Positions 8,660-17,398 of a DNA stretch of 64,000 nucleotides are shown here, in pieces. Positions within the stretch are counted from its first letter, which is position 1, and each line of letters opens with the position of its first letter. Under the pieces are notes generated by a model. It saw only the letters and a program-made list of their open reading frames with translations, had not been told where the DNA came from and ran no database searches. The position numbers and the translations under genes were made by a program. Source of the stretch: Microbacterium paraoxydans (lineage in GTDB: Bacteria > Actinomycetota > Actinomycetes > Actinomycetales > Microbacteriaceae); contig NZ_CP064873.1 in assembly GCF_019056515.1 (NCBI RefSeq), forward strand, positions 2,046,001 to 2,110,000. The letters run 5' to 3'.

Positions 8660-8705
8660 TGCAAAGATACGCTTGCAAACAACTCTTTGCAAGCGTTTCT
8701 TTGCA
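8660..8705. promoter_or_regulatory. Inverted-repeat operator upstream of the ArsR-like regulator
   Basis: Left arm 8660-8679 (TGCAAAGATACGCTTGCAAA) and right arm 8686-8705 are reverse complements with a single mismatch, separated by six bases. Each arm holds two TTGCA/TGCAA-type half sites. It lies between the kbl stop and the regulator start, and its A/T content stands out from the surroundings. Most likely the binding site through which the regulator controls its own promoter. Confidence 0.7.
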
Positions 8706-8710
8706 TACGG

Positions 8711-9889
8711 TCAGCTCACGGAATCCCGGGCCGCGACGAAGGCCGCCACGCACCGCTCCACCTGGTCGGGGGTGTGCGCGGCGGAAAGCTGCACCCGGAT
8801 GCGCGCCTTGCCCCGCGGCACCACCGGGAAGCTGAACGCGGTCACGTACACGCCTTGGTCCTGCATCGCCGCGGCGATTCTGGCTGTGAGACCGGCATCG
8901 CCGAACATGACGGGCACGATCGGGTGCTCCCCCGGAAGCAGGTCGAACCCCTCCTCCGCCATCCGGGCGCGGAACAGGGCCGCGTTGTCGCGCAGCCGCG
9001 CTCGGAGGTCGGCCGATCCCTCGACCAGGTCGAGCGCGGTCAGCGTGCCGGCCACGATGGCCGGAGCGAGGGTGTTCGAGAACAGGTACGGGCGGGAGCG
9101 CTGACGCAGCAGCGCGACGATCTGCGCGTGCGAGGCGACGTACCCGCCGGAGGCGCCGCCCAGCGCCTTGCCGAACGTGCCGGTGTAGATGTCCACGCGA
9201 TCCGCGACGCCGCACAGCTCCGGCGTCCCGCGTCCGTTCTCGCCGACGAAGCCGACCGCGTGCGAATCGTCCACGAAGACGAGCGCGTCGTAGCGTTCCG
9301 CCAGGTCGCAGATCTCGGCCAGCGGGGCGATGTAGCCGTCCATCGAGAAGACACCGTCGGTCACGATCACGCGGAACCGGGCATCGGCGGCCGCCCGCAG
9401 CTGCTCCTCCAGATCCGCCATCTCGCGATTGCGGTACCGGAGCCGGCGCGCCTTGGACAGCCGGATCCCGTCGATGATGGACGCGTGGTTCAACTCGTCC
9501 GAGATGATCGCGTCCTCGGCGGAGAACAGCGTCTCGAAGACACCGCCGTTCGCGTCGAAGCAGGAGGAGTAGAGGATCGCGTCATCGGTGCCGAGGAAGT
9601 CCGCGAGCCGACGCTCCAGTTCGAGGTGCTGCTCCTGCGTGCCGCAGATGAAGCGGACGCTCGCGAGCCCGTACCCCCACTCGTCCAGGGCCGTCCGGGC
9701 CGCAGCGAGGATTCGCGGGTCGTCGGCCAGCCCCAGGTAGTTGTTGGCGCAGAAGTTGAGCACCTCGGCGCCGTCGGCCGTGATCTCCGCCCGCTGCGGT
9801 CCGCGGATGCCGCGCTCGCGCTTGGTGAGCCCCGCCTCCTCGATTCCCGCCAGCTCCTGCGCCACATGGTCCTTGAATGTCGCGTACAT
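8711..9889 (-). CDS. kbl: Glycine C-acetyltransferase (2-amino-3-ketobutyrate CoA ligase)
   Basis: PLP enzyme of 392 aa that splits 2-amino-3-ketobutyrate with CoA into glycine and acetyl-CoA, the second step of threonine breakdown. The PLP lysine is Lys241 in [23 protein letters not shown] and the SHASI-equivalent [11 protein letters not shown] are also typical of the alpha-oxoamine synthase family. The ATG overlaps the stop of tdh (ATGA), so the two pathway enzymes form one operon on the minus strand. Length is standard. Confidence 0.95.
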   Translation of the reverse strand: MYATFKDHVAQELAGIEEAGLTKRERGIRGPQRAEITADGAEVLNFCANNYLGLADDPRILAAARTALDEWGYGLASVRFICGTQEQHLELERRLADFLGTDDAILYSSCFDANGGVFETLFSAEDAIISDELNHASIIDGIRLSKARRLRYRNREMADLEEQLRAAADARFRVIVTDGVFSMDGYIAPLAEICDLAERYDALVFVDDSHAVGFVGENGRGTPELCGVADRVDIYTGTFGKALGGASGGYVASHAQIVALLRQRSRPYLFSNTLAPAIVAGTLTALDLVEGSADLRARLRDNAALFRARMAEEGFDLLPGEHPIVPVMFGDAGLTARIAAAMQDQGVYVTAFSFPVVPRGKARIRVQLSAAHTPDQVERCVAAFVAARDSVS

Positions 9890-10932
9890 CACAGCTCCGT
9901 CCAGTCGAGGATGATCTTGCCCGTTCCGGCGGACTCCGCCGCCGCGAATCCGCGCTCCCAGTCGCGCGCCGGCACGACCTCGGCGATCACCCGGCCGATC
10001 GCTTCGCGCAACGTCGCACTCGTCTGCAGCATCGCCCCCATGGCGTTCCATGTCTCGAACATCTCGCGACCGTAGATCCCGGTGATCGTGAGCATGTGCG
10101 TGACGAGCTTGCCCCAGTCGATGTCGAACCCGGTCGACGGCAGCCCGAGCATGGCGATGCGTCCGCCGTGGTTCATGTTGTCGATCATCGCCGGGAGCGC
10201 CGACGCCGCGCCGCTCATCTCGAAGCCGATGTCGAAGCCCTCGCGCATGCCGAGCGCCCGCTGCGCGTCGCGGATCTCCTGGCGGGAGACGTCGACGACC
10301 TCGTCGGCTCCCATCCCGCGCGCCATCTCCAGGCGCGGCGCGCTCACGTCGGTCCCGACGATGAAGCGGGCGCCCGCATGCCGGGCGACGGCGATCGCCA
10401 TCAGGCCGATCGGACCGCACCCGGTGACGAGCACGTCCTCGCCGACGAGCGGGAAGCGGAGGGCGGTGTGCACGGCGTTGCCGAGCGGGTCGAAGATCGC
10501 GCCGAGCTCCGGGGCGACCTCGGCGTGGTGGACGCACACGTTCGTCGCCGGCAGCGAGAGGTACTCGGCGAAGGCGCCGTCGCGCTGCAGCCCGAGTCCG
10601 ATCGTGCGGATGCACATCTGCCGCCGCCCGGCACGACAGTTCCGGCAGGTGCCGCAGACGATGTGTCCCTCGCCGGACACCCGGTCGCCGACCGCGATGT
10701 CGTGGACGAGCGGCCCGACCTCGACGACTTCCCCGTAGAACTCGTGTCCCGGGATGAGAGGCGCGGCGATCGCGGAGGCCGCCCAGTCGTCCCATCGCCG
10801 GATGTGCAGATCGGTTCCGCAGATGCCGGTGCGGAGGACACGGATGACGACCTCGCCGGGACCTGCGACGGGGTCGGGACGCTCCACGAGCGCGAGGCCA
10901 GCGCCGGGTTCCTCCTTGAACAGAGCTCTCAT
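9889..10932 (-). CDS. tdh: L-threonine 3-dehydrogenase
   Basis: Zinc-dependent medium-chain dehydrogenase of 347 aa oxidising L-threonine to 2-amino-3-ketobutyrate with NAD+. Catalytic zinc ligand Cys38 (GICGTDLH) and GHEFYGEV at 62-69 are present, followed by a structural-zinc Cys cluster ([15 protein letters not shown]) and the Rossmann glycine motif [11 protein letters not shown]. It is first in the tdh-kbl operon and divergent from a LysR-type regulator across 81 bases, which is a common control arrangement. Confidence 0.94.
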   Translation of the reverse strand: MRALFKEEPGAGLALVERPDPVAGPGEVVIRVLRTGICGTDLHIRRWDDWAASAIAAPLIPGHEFYGEVVEVGPLVHDIAVGDRVSGEGHIVCGTCRNCRAGRRQMCIRTIGLGLQRDGAFAEYLSLPATNVCVHHAEVAPELGAIFDPLGNAVHTALRFPLVGEDVLVTGCGPIGLMAIAVARHAGARFIVGTDVSAPRLEMARGMGADEVVDVSRQEIRDAQRALGMREGFDIGFEMSGAASALPAMIDNMNHGGRIAMLGLPSTGFDIDWGKLVTHMLTITGIYGREMFETWNAMGAMLQTSATLREAIGRVIAEVVPARDWERGFAAAESAGTGKIILDWTEL

Positions 10933-11001
10933 GCTCTGATCTCATCGCATCCGTTGCTGTAGAACAATCGGCATCTTCTGCATCCGCTCTGTAGTAGGAA
11001 C

Positions 11002-11007
11002 TAAACT
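11002..11007 (+). promoter_or_regulatory. Candidate -10 element (TAAACT) for a leaderless LysR-regulator transcript
   Basis: TAAACT ends six bases before the GTG start at 11014 and no Shine-Dalgarno sequence precedes that GTG. The spacing would place transcription start at or beside the start codon, as in leaderless actinobacterial messages. Pattern-based only. Confidence 0.4.
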
Positions 11008-11013
11008 GTCGTC

Positions 11014-11946
11014 GTGGAACTCCACCAGCTCCAGATCCTCCGCGAACTCGGAGCGCTGGGAAGCGCGACCGCCGTCGCCGAGGCGCTCCGGGTCACCCCC
11101 TCCGCGGTCTCGCAGCAGCTCGCCGCGCTGCAGCGCTCCTTCCCGGCCCCGCTCACCCGTCGCCAGGGCCGCACCCTCGTGCTGACCGCCGCCGGCGAGG
11201 TGCTGGCGGCAGCCGGAGCCGAGGCCATCGACGCGATGGCGGCGGCGCGCCACGCGCTGGACGACTTCGAGGGCGCGGCGACGGGCGAGGTGAGCATCAG
11301 CGGCTTCCACAGCGTCGGTCAGGCACTCTTCGGCCCGCTCGTGCGGGAGCTGTCCGGCAAGGACCACGCCCCGACCGTGCGTCTCACGGACGAGGACGTC
11401 GCGCAGAGCGAGTTCCCCGGGCTCACCGCGCGGTACGACCTCGTCCTCGCCCATCGGATGGAGCACTCCGCGCCGTGGCCGACCGAGGGTGTCCGCGCCG
11501 TGGGTCTCGTCCGCGAGCCTCTGGACGTCGCCGTCTCCGCCGAGCACCCTCTCGCCGGTCGCCGCACCCTCTCGCCGGACGAGATCGCCGACGAGCAGTG
11601 GGTGACGAGCCGTGTGGGGTACTCCCCCGACGACGTGCTCCGCGCCGTCGCCGCCGTCGCCCGCCGCCCGGTCGAGGTCCGGCACCGCATCAACGACTAC
11701 GGTGCGGTGTCGGCGGTGGTCGCGGCCGGCGGCGTCCTGGGGATGCTTCCCCGGTTCACCTCGCGCAGCGTGGACGATCGCGCCATCGTGCGCATCCCGC
11801 TCCGAGGCGTGAGCACGCACCGCATGATCGACGTCCTGGCACGACCGGAGAACCTGCGCCGCCGCTCGGTCCGTGTCGTCGTCGATGCCCTGCGAGAGGT
11901 GATGACCCGTCTGAGCGCGGAGCGTTCCGGGGACGGCGATGGCTAG
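11014..11946 (+). CDS. LysR family transcriptional regulator
   Basis: 310-aa regulator: N-terminal winged HTH (residues 1-60, [34 protein letters not shown]) and a C-terminal periplasmic-binding-like effector domain. Starts with GTG. It is divergent from tdh-kbl and so is the best candidate controller of threonine catabolism, although the effector cannot be named from sequence. The stop lies nine bases before the M3 peptidase start. I see no clear ribosome site, which fits the candidate -10 placed just ahead of the GTG. Confidence 0.88.
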   Translation: MELHQLQILRELGALGSATAVAEALRVTPSAVSQQLAALQRSFPAPLTRRQGRTLVLTAAGEVLAAAGAEAIDAMAAARHALDDFEGAATGEVSISGFHSVGQALFGPLVRELSGKDHAPTVRLTDEDVAQSEFPGLTARYDLVLAHRMEHSAPWPTEGVRAVGLVREPLDVAVSAEHPLAGRRTLSPDEIADEQWVTSRVGYSPDDVLRAVAAVARRPVEVRHRINDYGAVSAVVAAGGVLGMLPRFTSRSVDDRAIVRIPLRGVSTHRMIDVLARPENLRRRSVRVVVDALREVMTRLSAERSGDGDG

Positions 11947-11955
11947 GCTCGGAGG

Positions 11956-14007
11956 ATGAGCGACGCCACGAACCCGCTGCTGCAGCCGTCGACCCTCCCC
12001 TTCGGGCTCCCGGACTATCGGGCCATCCGTCCGGAGCACTACCTCCCCGCCTTCCGCGCCGGGTTCGCGGAGCAGCTCGCCGAGGTCGCGAACATCACCC
12101 GCGTGCGGTCGATGCCGACGTTCGAGAACACCCTCGAGGCGCTGGAGAGGTCCGGCGCGCTCCTCGACCGAGTGGCGCACGCGTTCTACACGGTGAGCTC
12201 CGCCGATGCCACGCCGGAGATCCAGGAGATCGACGAGGAGCTCGCGCCACTCATGGCCGCCCACCAGGACGCGATCACGCTCGATGCGGCCCTCTACGCG
12301 CGCGTGGCCCACGTGTACGAGCAGCGCGAGGCGCTCGACCTCGATCCTGAGCAGCGGTATCTCGTGGAGCGCCACCACCGCGAGATGACGCATGCCGGCG
12401 CCGCGCTCAACGACGAGGCGAAGGCGCAGCTCACGGCTCTGAACCAGAAGCTGTCGGTGCTCACGAACACGTTCGAGCGGAACCTGCTGAGCGATACGAA
12501 CGACCTCGCCGTGGTCTTCGACGCCGCGGCCGACCTGGAGGGCCTGAGCCCGGGTGAGCTGTCCGCCGCCGCACGCGCCGCGGCAGACCGCGGGCTCGAC
12601 GGCCGCTACCTCCTCACGCTGCCGCTGTTCACCGGCCATCCGGCGCTCGCCCGGCTCGCGGTCCGGGAATCCCGTCGCCGGATCATGGCGGCGTCGCGCG
12701 CGCGGGGCTCGCGGGACAACGGCAACGACAACCGTCCGGTGCTGCGCGAGATCGTGCGCCTCCGCGCCGAGCGCGCGCGCCTCCTCGGCTACGCCTCGCA
12801 CGCCGCCTACGTCACCGCCGATGAGACGGCGGGCTCCCCCGAGGCCGTCGAGCGGATGCTGCGACGACTGGCCGCGCCGTCCGCCCGCAACGCCCGCGCC
12901 GAACGGGACGCGCTCCAGGCCATCGTCGACGAGACCGAACCGGAGCCCTTCCCCGTGGAGGCCCACGACTGGGCGTTCTACACCGAGCGCGTGCGCACCG
13001 CCCGCTACGACATCGACACCGCAGCCCTGCGCCCCTGGTTCGAGGCGGAGCGCGTGCTGCAGGACGGCGTGTTCTTCGCGGCGACCCGCCTGTACGGGGT
13101 GACCTTCCATGAACGACACGACCTCGCGGCCTACCACCCGCAGGCCCGCGTCTTCGAGGTGCGCAACGCCGACGACTCCCCGCTCGGGCTCTACGTGCTC
13201 GACCTCTACACCCGGGACTCCAAGCGCGGCGGCGCCTGGATGAACGCGATCGTCAGCCAATCCCGTCTGCGCGGCAGCGCCCCGGTCGTGGTCAACAACC
13301 TCAACGTCCCGCAGCCCGGGGACGGCGAGCCCACCCTGCTGACGCTCGACGAGGTGACGACGCTGTTCCACGAGTTCGGGCACGCTCTGCACGGCCTGTT
13401 CGCCACCGTGACCTACCCGCATTTCGCCGGGACCAACGTGTTCCGCGACTTCGTCGAGTTCCCCAGCCAGGTGAACGAGATGTGGATCCTCTGGCCCGAG
13501 GTCCTCGACCACTACGCCCGGCACCACGAGACCGGCGAGCCGCTGGATCTCGCCATCGTGGAGCGGCTGCGGGCGACTGCGACCTTCGACCAGGGGCACG
13601 CGACCAGCGAGTATCTCGCCGCGGCGTGGCTGGATCAGGCGTGGCACCGGCTCTCCGCCGACGACGCAGTGGACGATGTCGCCGGCTTCGAGGCGGCCGC
13701 ACTGGCGGACATCGGCCTCGACGATCCCGCCGTTCCGACCCGGTACTCCTCCACCTACTTCGCCCACGTCTTCTCCGGCGGCTACAGCGCCGGGTACTAC
13801 TCGTACATCTGGAGTGAGGTGCTCGACGCCGACACCGTGGAGTGGTTCCGGGAGAACGGCGGCCTCACCCGCACCAATGGAGACCGCTTCCGCGACCGGC
13901 TGCTCGGCGTCGGCGGCGCGAAGGACCCGCTGGCCGCCTACCGCGACTTCCGCGGTCGAGACGCCGAGATCGAGCCGCTCCTGAAACGCCGTGGACTCGA
14001 TTCCTGA
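11956..14007 (+). CDS. dcp: M3 family metallopeptidase, peptidyl-dipeptidase Dcp type
   Basis: 683-aa zinc oligopeptidase that removes C-terminal dipeptides from peptides (family knowledge). The zinc motif HEFGHALHG begins at His472, and the following ESFPSQ-equivalent reads FVEFPSQVNEMW, which supplies the third ligand region. No signal peptide, so probably cytoplasmic. Length is typical of the Dcp/OpdA family. A GGAGG sequence directly abuts the ATG. It ends 19 bases before a GyrI-like gene on the same strand. Confidence 0.92.
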   Translation: MSDATNPLLQPSTLPFGLPDYRAIRPEHYLPAFRAGFAEQLAEVANITRVRSMPTFENTLEALERSGALLDRVAHAFYTVSSADATPEIQEIDEELAPLMAAHQDAITLDAALYARVAHVYEQREALDLDPEQRYLVERHHREMTHAGAALNDEAKAQLTALNQKLSVLTNTFERNLLSDTNDLAVVFDAAADLEGLSPGELSAAARAAADRGLDGRYLLTLPLFTGHPALARLAVRESRRRIMAASRARGSRDNGNDNRPVLREIVRLRAERARLLGYASHAAYVTADETAGSPEAVERMLRRLAAPSARNARAERDALQAIVDETEPEPFPVEAHDWAFYTERVRTARYDIDTAALRPWFEAERVLQDGVFFAATRLYGVTFHERHDLAAYHPQARVFEVRNADDSPLGLYVLDLYTRDSKRGGAWMNAIVSQSRLRGSAPVVVNNLNVPQPGDGEPTLLTLDEVTTLFHEFGHALHGLFATVTYPHFAGTNVFRDFVEFPSQVNEMWILWPEVLDHYARHHETGEPLDLAIVERLRATATFDQGHATSEYLAAAWLDQAWHRLSADDAVDDVAGFEAAALADIGLDDPAVPTRYSSTYFAHVFSGGYSAGYYSYIWSEVLDADTVEWFRENGGLTRTNGDRFRDRLLGVGGAKDPLAAYRDFRGRDAEIEPLLKRRGLDS

Positions 14008-14026
14008 GTCGTGAGACCCTGAGCGC

Positions 14027-14524
14027 ATGGACGCATTCCCCGACGCTCCCTTCGGCCCCGCAGACACCCTGGAGCTGGACGCCGTCCCCCTGGCCGTCAT
14101 CCGCCACGAGGGCATCCGGATCGCCGACCTCCGCGATGCCTTCGACTCCGGATACGCGGCGATCGGTGCCGCCTTCGCTGCGGGCACCCTGATTCCGGCC
14201 GGCCCGGCGCTCGCGATCTACCACGGCGATCCGATGGGCGTGTTCGACCTGGAGCTCGGCTTCCCGGTGCAGGCCCCACCCTCCGACCCGATCGCCACGG
14301 GCGACGGAACTGCCATCACCGCCTCGACCCTGCCGACCGGGCGGGCCGTCGCGAGCAGCGTCTTCGGTTCGTATGACGGTCTCGGTACTGGGTGGGCCGG
14401 GCTGGTCGCGCGCGCCGCGGAGGCGGGGCTGCACCCGCGCGGCGTCTGGATCGAGGTCTACGTCTCGGACCCCGGTGTCGATCCCGACGAGCTCCGCACG
14501 GACCTGCTCATGCCCGTGGCCTGA
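14027..14524 (+). CDS. GyrI-like small-molecule-binding domain protein
   Basis: 165-aa stand-alone domain resembling the effector-binding half of AraC/MerR-type regulators (GyrI/SOUL-like fold). Recognisable features are a repeated alpha-beta pattern, the segment VASSVFGSYDGLGTGWAGLV and a C-terminal DELRTDLLMPV, which is characteristic of this family's last strand. No DNA-binding domain is attached. Such proteins can bind amphipathic compounds or inhibit gyrase; the actual role here is not known. It ends eight bases from convergent clpX. Confidence 0.78.
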   Translation: MDAFPDAPFGPADTLELDAVPLAVIRHEGIRIADLRDAFDSGYAAIGAAFAAGTLIPAGPALAIYHGDPMGVFDLELGFPVQAPPSDPIATGDGTAITASTLPTGRAVASSVFGSYDGLGTGWAGLVARAAEAGLHPRGVWIEVYVSDPGVDPDELRTDLLMPVA

Positions 14525-14532
14525 GCAGGCGT

Positions 14533-15801
14533 TCAGGCGCTCTTGCGCTTGCGCTCCATCACGATGGTGGGCGGGGCGCCCTCGTCGACGGCGGCACGGG
14601 TGATGATCACCTTCGCGACGTCCTCGGCAGAGGGGATCTCGAACATCACCGGACCGAGCACGTCCTCGAGGATGGCACGGAGTCCACGGGCCCCGGTCTT
14701 GCGCTCGACGGCGAGGTCGGCGATCGATCGCAGCGCGTCCTCCTCGAACTCGAGCTGGACGCCGTCGAGCTCGAACATGCGCTGGTACTGCTTGACGAGG
14801 GCGTTGCGCGGACCGGTGAGGATGTCGATGAGGGCGGCCTGGTCGAGCGGTGACACGTTCGTCACGACGGGCAGACGACCGATGAACTCCGGGATGAGAC
14901 CGAACTTGTGGAGGTCTTCCGGGAGCACCTCGCTGAACAGGTCGAGGTCCTTGCCCTTGTCGTGCAGCGGAGCACCGAAGCCGACACCGTGCTTGCCGAC
15001 GCGCGCCGAGACGATGTCCTCCAGACCGGCGAAGGCGCCGGCCACGATGAAGAGCACGTTCGAGGTGTCGATCTGCAGGAACTCCTGGTGCGGGTGCTTG
15101 CGACCACCCTGCGGCGGCACCGAGGCGACCGTGCCCTCGATGATCTTCAGCAGCGCCTGCTGCACGCCCTCGCCCGACACGTCGCGGGTGATCGACGGGT
15201 TCTCGGCCTTGCGGGCGATCTTGTCGACCTCGTCGATGTAGATGATGCCCTGCTCGGCGCGCTTCACGTCGTAGTCGGCGGCCTGGATGAGCTTGAGGAG
15301 GATGTTCTCGACGTCTTCGCCGACGTAGCCCGCCTCGGTCAGTGCCGTCGCGTCGGCGACGGCGAACGGCACGTTGAGGCGCTTGGCGAGCGTCTGCGCC
15401 AGGTAGGTCTTGCCGCAGCCCGTGGGTCCGATGAGCAGGATGTTGCTCTTGGCGATCTCGACCTCTTCGGCCTTCTGCTCAGCAGGCTGCAGGGTGCCGT
15501 GAGCGCGCACGCGCTTGTAGTGGTTGTAGACGGCGACGGACAGCGCACGCTTCGCGGGCTCCTGTCCGACGACGTACTCCTCGAGGAACGTGAAGATCTC
15601 GCGGGGCTTCGGCAGCTCGAACTCGGCGACACCCTCGGCGGACGACTCCGCCATGCGCTCTTCGATGATCTCGTTGCAGAGCTCGACGCACTCGTCGCAG
15701 ATGTACACGCCGGGTCCGGCGATGAGCTGCTGCACCTGCTTCTGGCTCTTTCCGCAGAAAGAGCACTTGAACAGGTCAGCGCTTTCACCGATGCGGGCCA
15801 T
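14533..15801 (-). CDS. clpX: ATP-dependent Clp protease ATP-binding subunit ClpX
   Basis: 422-aa AAA+ unfoldase that feeds substrates to ClpP. N-terminal zinc-binding domain with Cys13, Cys16, Cys35 and Cys38; Walker [12 protein letters not shown]; pore loop GYVGED; Walker [12 protein letters not shown]; and the ClpP-docking loop VGFGA. Length is normal. A GAGGAGGA ribosome site precedes the ATG. It is separated from its clpP partners by about 5 kb of unrelated metabolic genes in this window. Confidence 0.97.
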   Translation of the reverse strand: MARIGESADLFKCSFCGKSQKQVQQLIAGPGVYICDECVELCNEIIEERMAESSAEGVAEFELPKPREIFTFLEEYVVGQEPAKRALSVAVYNHYKRVRAHGTLQPAEQKAEEVEIAKSNILLIGPTGCGKTYLAQTLAKRLNVPFAVADATALTEAGYVGEDVENILLKLIQAADYDVKRAEQGIIYIDEVDKIARKAENPSITRDVSGEGVQQALLKIIEGTVASVPPQGGRKHPHQEFLQIDTSNVLFIVAGAFAGLEDIVSARVGKHGVGFGAPLHDKGKDLDLFSEVLPEDLHKFGLIPEFIGRLPVVTNVSPLDQAALIDILTGPRNALVKQYQRMFELDGVQLEFEEDALRSIADLAVERKTGARGLRAILEDVLGPVMFEIPSAEDVAKVIITRAAVDEGAPPTIVMERKRKSA

Positions 15802-15918
15802 GCGCGTCCTCCTCGGGGGGATCAGGATCGTTCTTCGAGCCTAACCGCTGCATACGACACCGGGCCGCATTGGCGACGAGTCGTTCGGCGGGTCCGGCGG
15901 ACGACGGTGTCTCCGACG

Positions 15919-16443
15919 TCATTCCGCGGGGAGGCAGCCGCCGTCCATGATGTATCCGCCGACCTCGACACGGACCTCGTCGGGACGCACCTCTCCGAAG
16001 ACGCAGCCACCCTCGGGACCGTCGGCCCCGAACGCCACCGCGCGCGCATCTCCCCGGGCGACGTGATGGACGAGGCCGACCTCGCGCAAGGCATCCTGGA
16101 CGGCGGTCACGGAGATCGTGCTCTCCGTGCGCAGCGCTTCGAGACGCACGCGGAGGTCCGCCACCGGCTGCTCGGCGGCCGCCCGCGCCTCGACCGACGT
16201 CTCCATCCGCTCACGATGCCGGTCGTTCTGCTCCATCGCGTGTTCCGGGTCGTACGGCGCACACTCCGGCGGAAGCTCGGCGCCGTCCACCTGCGGGCAG
16301 GCGGCGGTGGGCGTCACAGTCGGCGTCGGCTCTCCGGCGGCGACGCCGGCCGGCGCCGCAGCGCAGCCGCCGAGCAGCAGGATCGCCGCCAGCACGAGCG
16401 TCACTCGCCCGGGGCGGGCGCGGACGCCGGAGATCGCCATCAT
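15919..16443 (-). CDS. Hypothetical lipoprotein
   Basis: About 174-aa exported protein. A hydrophobic N-terminal segment ends in the lipobox LLGGC, with the lipidated Cys at residue 27 (or 26 if the adjacent second ATG is used). A Pro/Thr-rich linker with two further Cys pairs follows; no domain is recognised. Two consecutive ATG codons at 16443 and 16440 make the exact start ambiguous, and no strong ribosome site favours either. It stands alone between a terminator (16493-16529) and clpX. Confidence 0.72.
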   Translation of the reverse strand: MMAISGVRARPGRVTLVLAAILLLGGCAAAPAGVAAGEPTPTVTPTAACPQVDGAELPPECAPYDPEHAMEQNDRHRERMETSVEARAAAEQPVADLRVRLEALRTESTISVTAVQDALREVGLVHHVARGDARAVAFGADGPEGGCVFGEVRPDEVRVEVGGYIMDGGCLPAE

Positions 16444-16492
16444 GCCGCCATGAAACCACAGCACCGGCGTCGCCCGCACGCTGCTCGCACGA

Positions 16493-16529
16493 CGAGGGCC
16501 CCGCCGCGCGGTGCGCGACGGGGCCCTCG
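16493..16529 (-). terminator. Terminator hairpin after the deoxyribose/aldehyde dehydrogenase operon
   Basis: Perfect 11-base stem CGAGGGCCCCG at 16493-16503 pairs with CGGGGCCCTCG at 16519-16529 around a 15-base loop. It lies about 18 bases beyond the stop of the truncated aldehyde dehydrogenase on the minus strand. No T-run follows, as is usual in high-GC actinobacteria. Confidence 0.65.
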
Positions 16530-16546
16530 GTCATCCTGACGTGTCG

Positions 16547-17398
16547 TCAGACCATGCTCTTGGTGTGCCAGACCGTCTTGACCTCGGTGAACGCGGCGAT
16601 CCGCTCCGGCGAGGCGACCACGTCGCCGGGGGCGAGCACGCGCTTCAGCGTCTCCGCCGCGGCGATCTGCATGTCGACCCACTCCAGCGCGCCCGCGCCG
16701 GCGAGATCGAGGGCGTTCACATCCTGGTGCGAGGCGAGCCACGGCGCGATCTCCGCCGGCGAGCCGGTGAGCACGTTCACCACGCCCCCGGGGACATCAC
16801 TGGTCGCGAGCACCTCGGCGAGACTGATCGCGGAGAGCGGGTACTGCTCGCTCGCGACCACCACGACGGTGTTCCCGGCGACGAGGGCCGGGGCGACCAC
16901 CGAGACCAGGCCGAGCAGCGCCGAGTCCTGCGGGGCCACGATGGCGACCACACCGGTGGGCTCGGGCACCGAGATGTTGAAGTACGGACCGGAGACGGGG
17001 TTCGCGTTTCCCGCCACCTGGGCGTACTTGTCGCACCAGCCGGCGTACCAGACCCAGAGATCGATCGCCTCGTCGACCTGCGCCGTGGCCGCCGAGGACG
17101 AGATGCCCTCCTGCGCCACGATCTCGTCGACGAACTGCGCGCGACGCCCTTCCAGGACCTCGGCGACCCGGTAGAGCACCTGGCCGCGGTTGTAGGCCGT
17201 CGCCCCCGACCAGCCCTTGACGGCGGCGCGCGCGGCGACGACCGCATCGCGGGCGTCCTTGCGGGAGGCCTTGGCGGCGTTGGCGAGGAAGGCGCCCTTG
17301 CGGGAGACGACCTCGTACGTACGTCCGGACTCGCTCCGGGGGAAGGCCCCGCCGATCGCGAGCTTGTAGGTCTTCGGAACGGTCAGTCGCTTGCTCAT
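16547..17398 (-). CDS. Truncated aldehyde dehydrogenase family protein without catalytic domain
   Basis: 283-aa protein related to the N-terminal, NAD-binding half of aldehyde dehydrogenases (FNISVPEPTGVVAIVAPQDS, PALVAGNTVVVVASEQYPLSA, LPGG-like VPGGVVNVLTG). It stops before the region holding the catalytic Cys and the general-base Glu, so it should not work as a dehydrogenase alone. The end is natural: stop, then a terminator. The ATG overlaps the stop of the full-length dehydrogenase (ATGA). It may act as a partner subunit, comparable to the split domains of ALDH16-type proteins; that is inference. Confidence 0.85.
   Translation of the reverse strand: MSKRLTVPKTYKLAIGGAFPRSESGRTYEVVSRKGAFLANAAKASRKDARDAVVAARAAVKGWSGATAYNRGQVLYRVAEVLEGRRAQFVDEIVAQEGISSSAATAQVDEAIDLWVWYAGWCDKYAQVAGNANPVSGPYFNISVPEPTGVVAIVAPQDSALLGLVSVVAPALVAGNTVVVVASEQYPLSAISLAEVLATSDVPGGVVNVLTGSPAEIAPWLASHQDVNALDLAGAGALEWVDMQIAAAETLKRVLAPGDVVASPERIAAFTEVKTVWHTKSMV

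Noticed and set aside
16547..17398. Truncated aldehyde dehydrogenase as a frameshift product
   Set aside because: No catalytic-domain sequence follows in any frame; the stop is followed by a terminator hairpin, so the short form appears natural.
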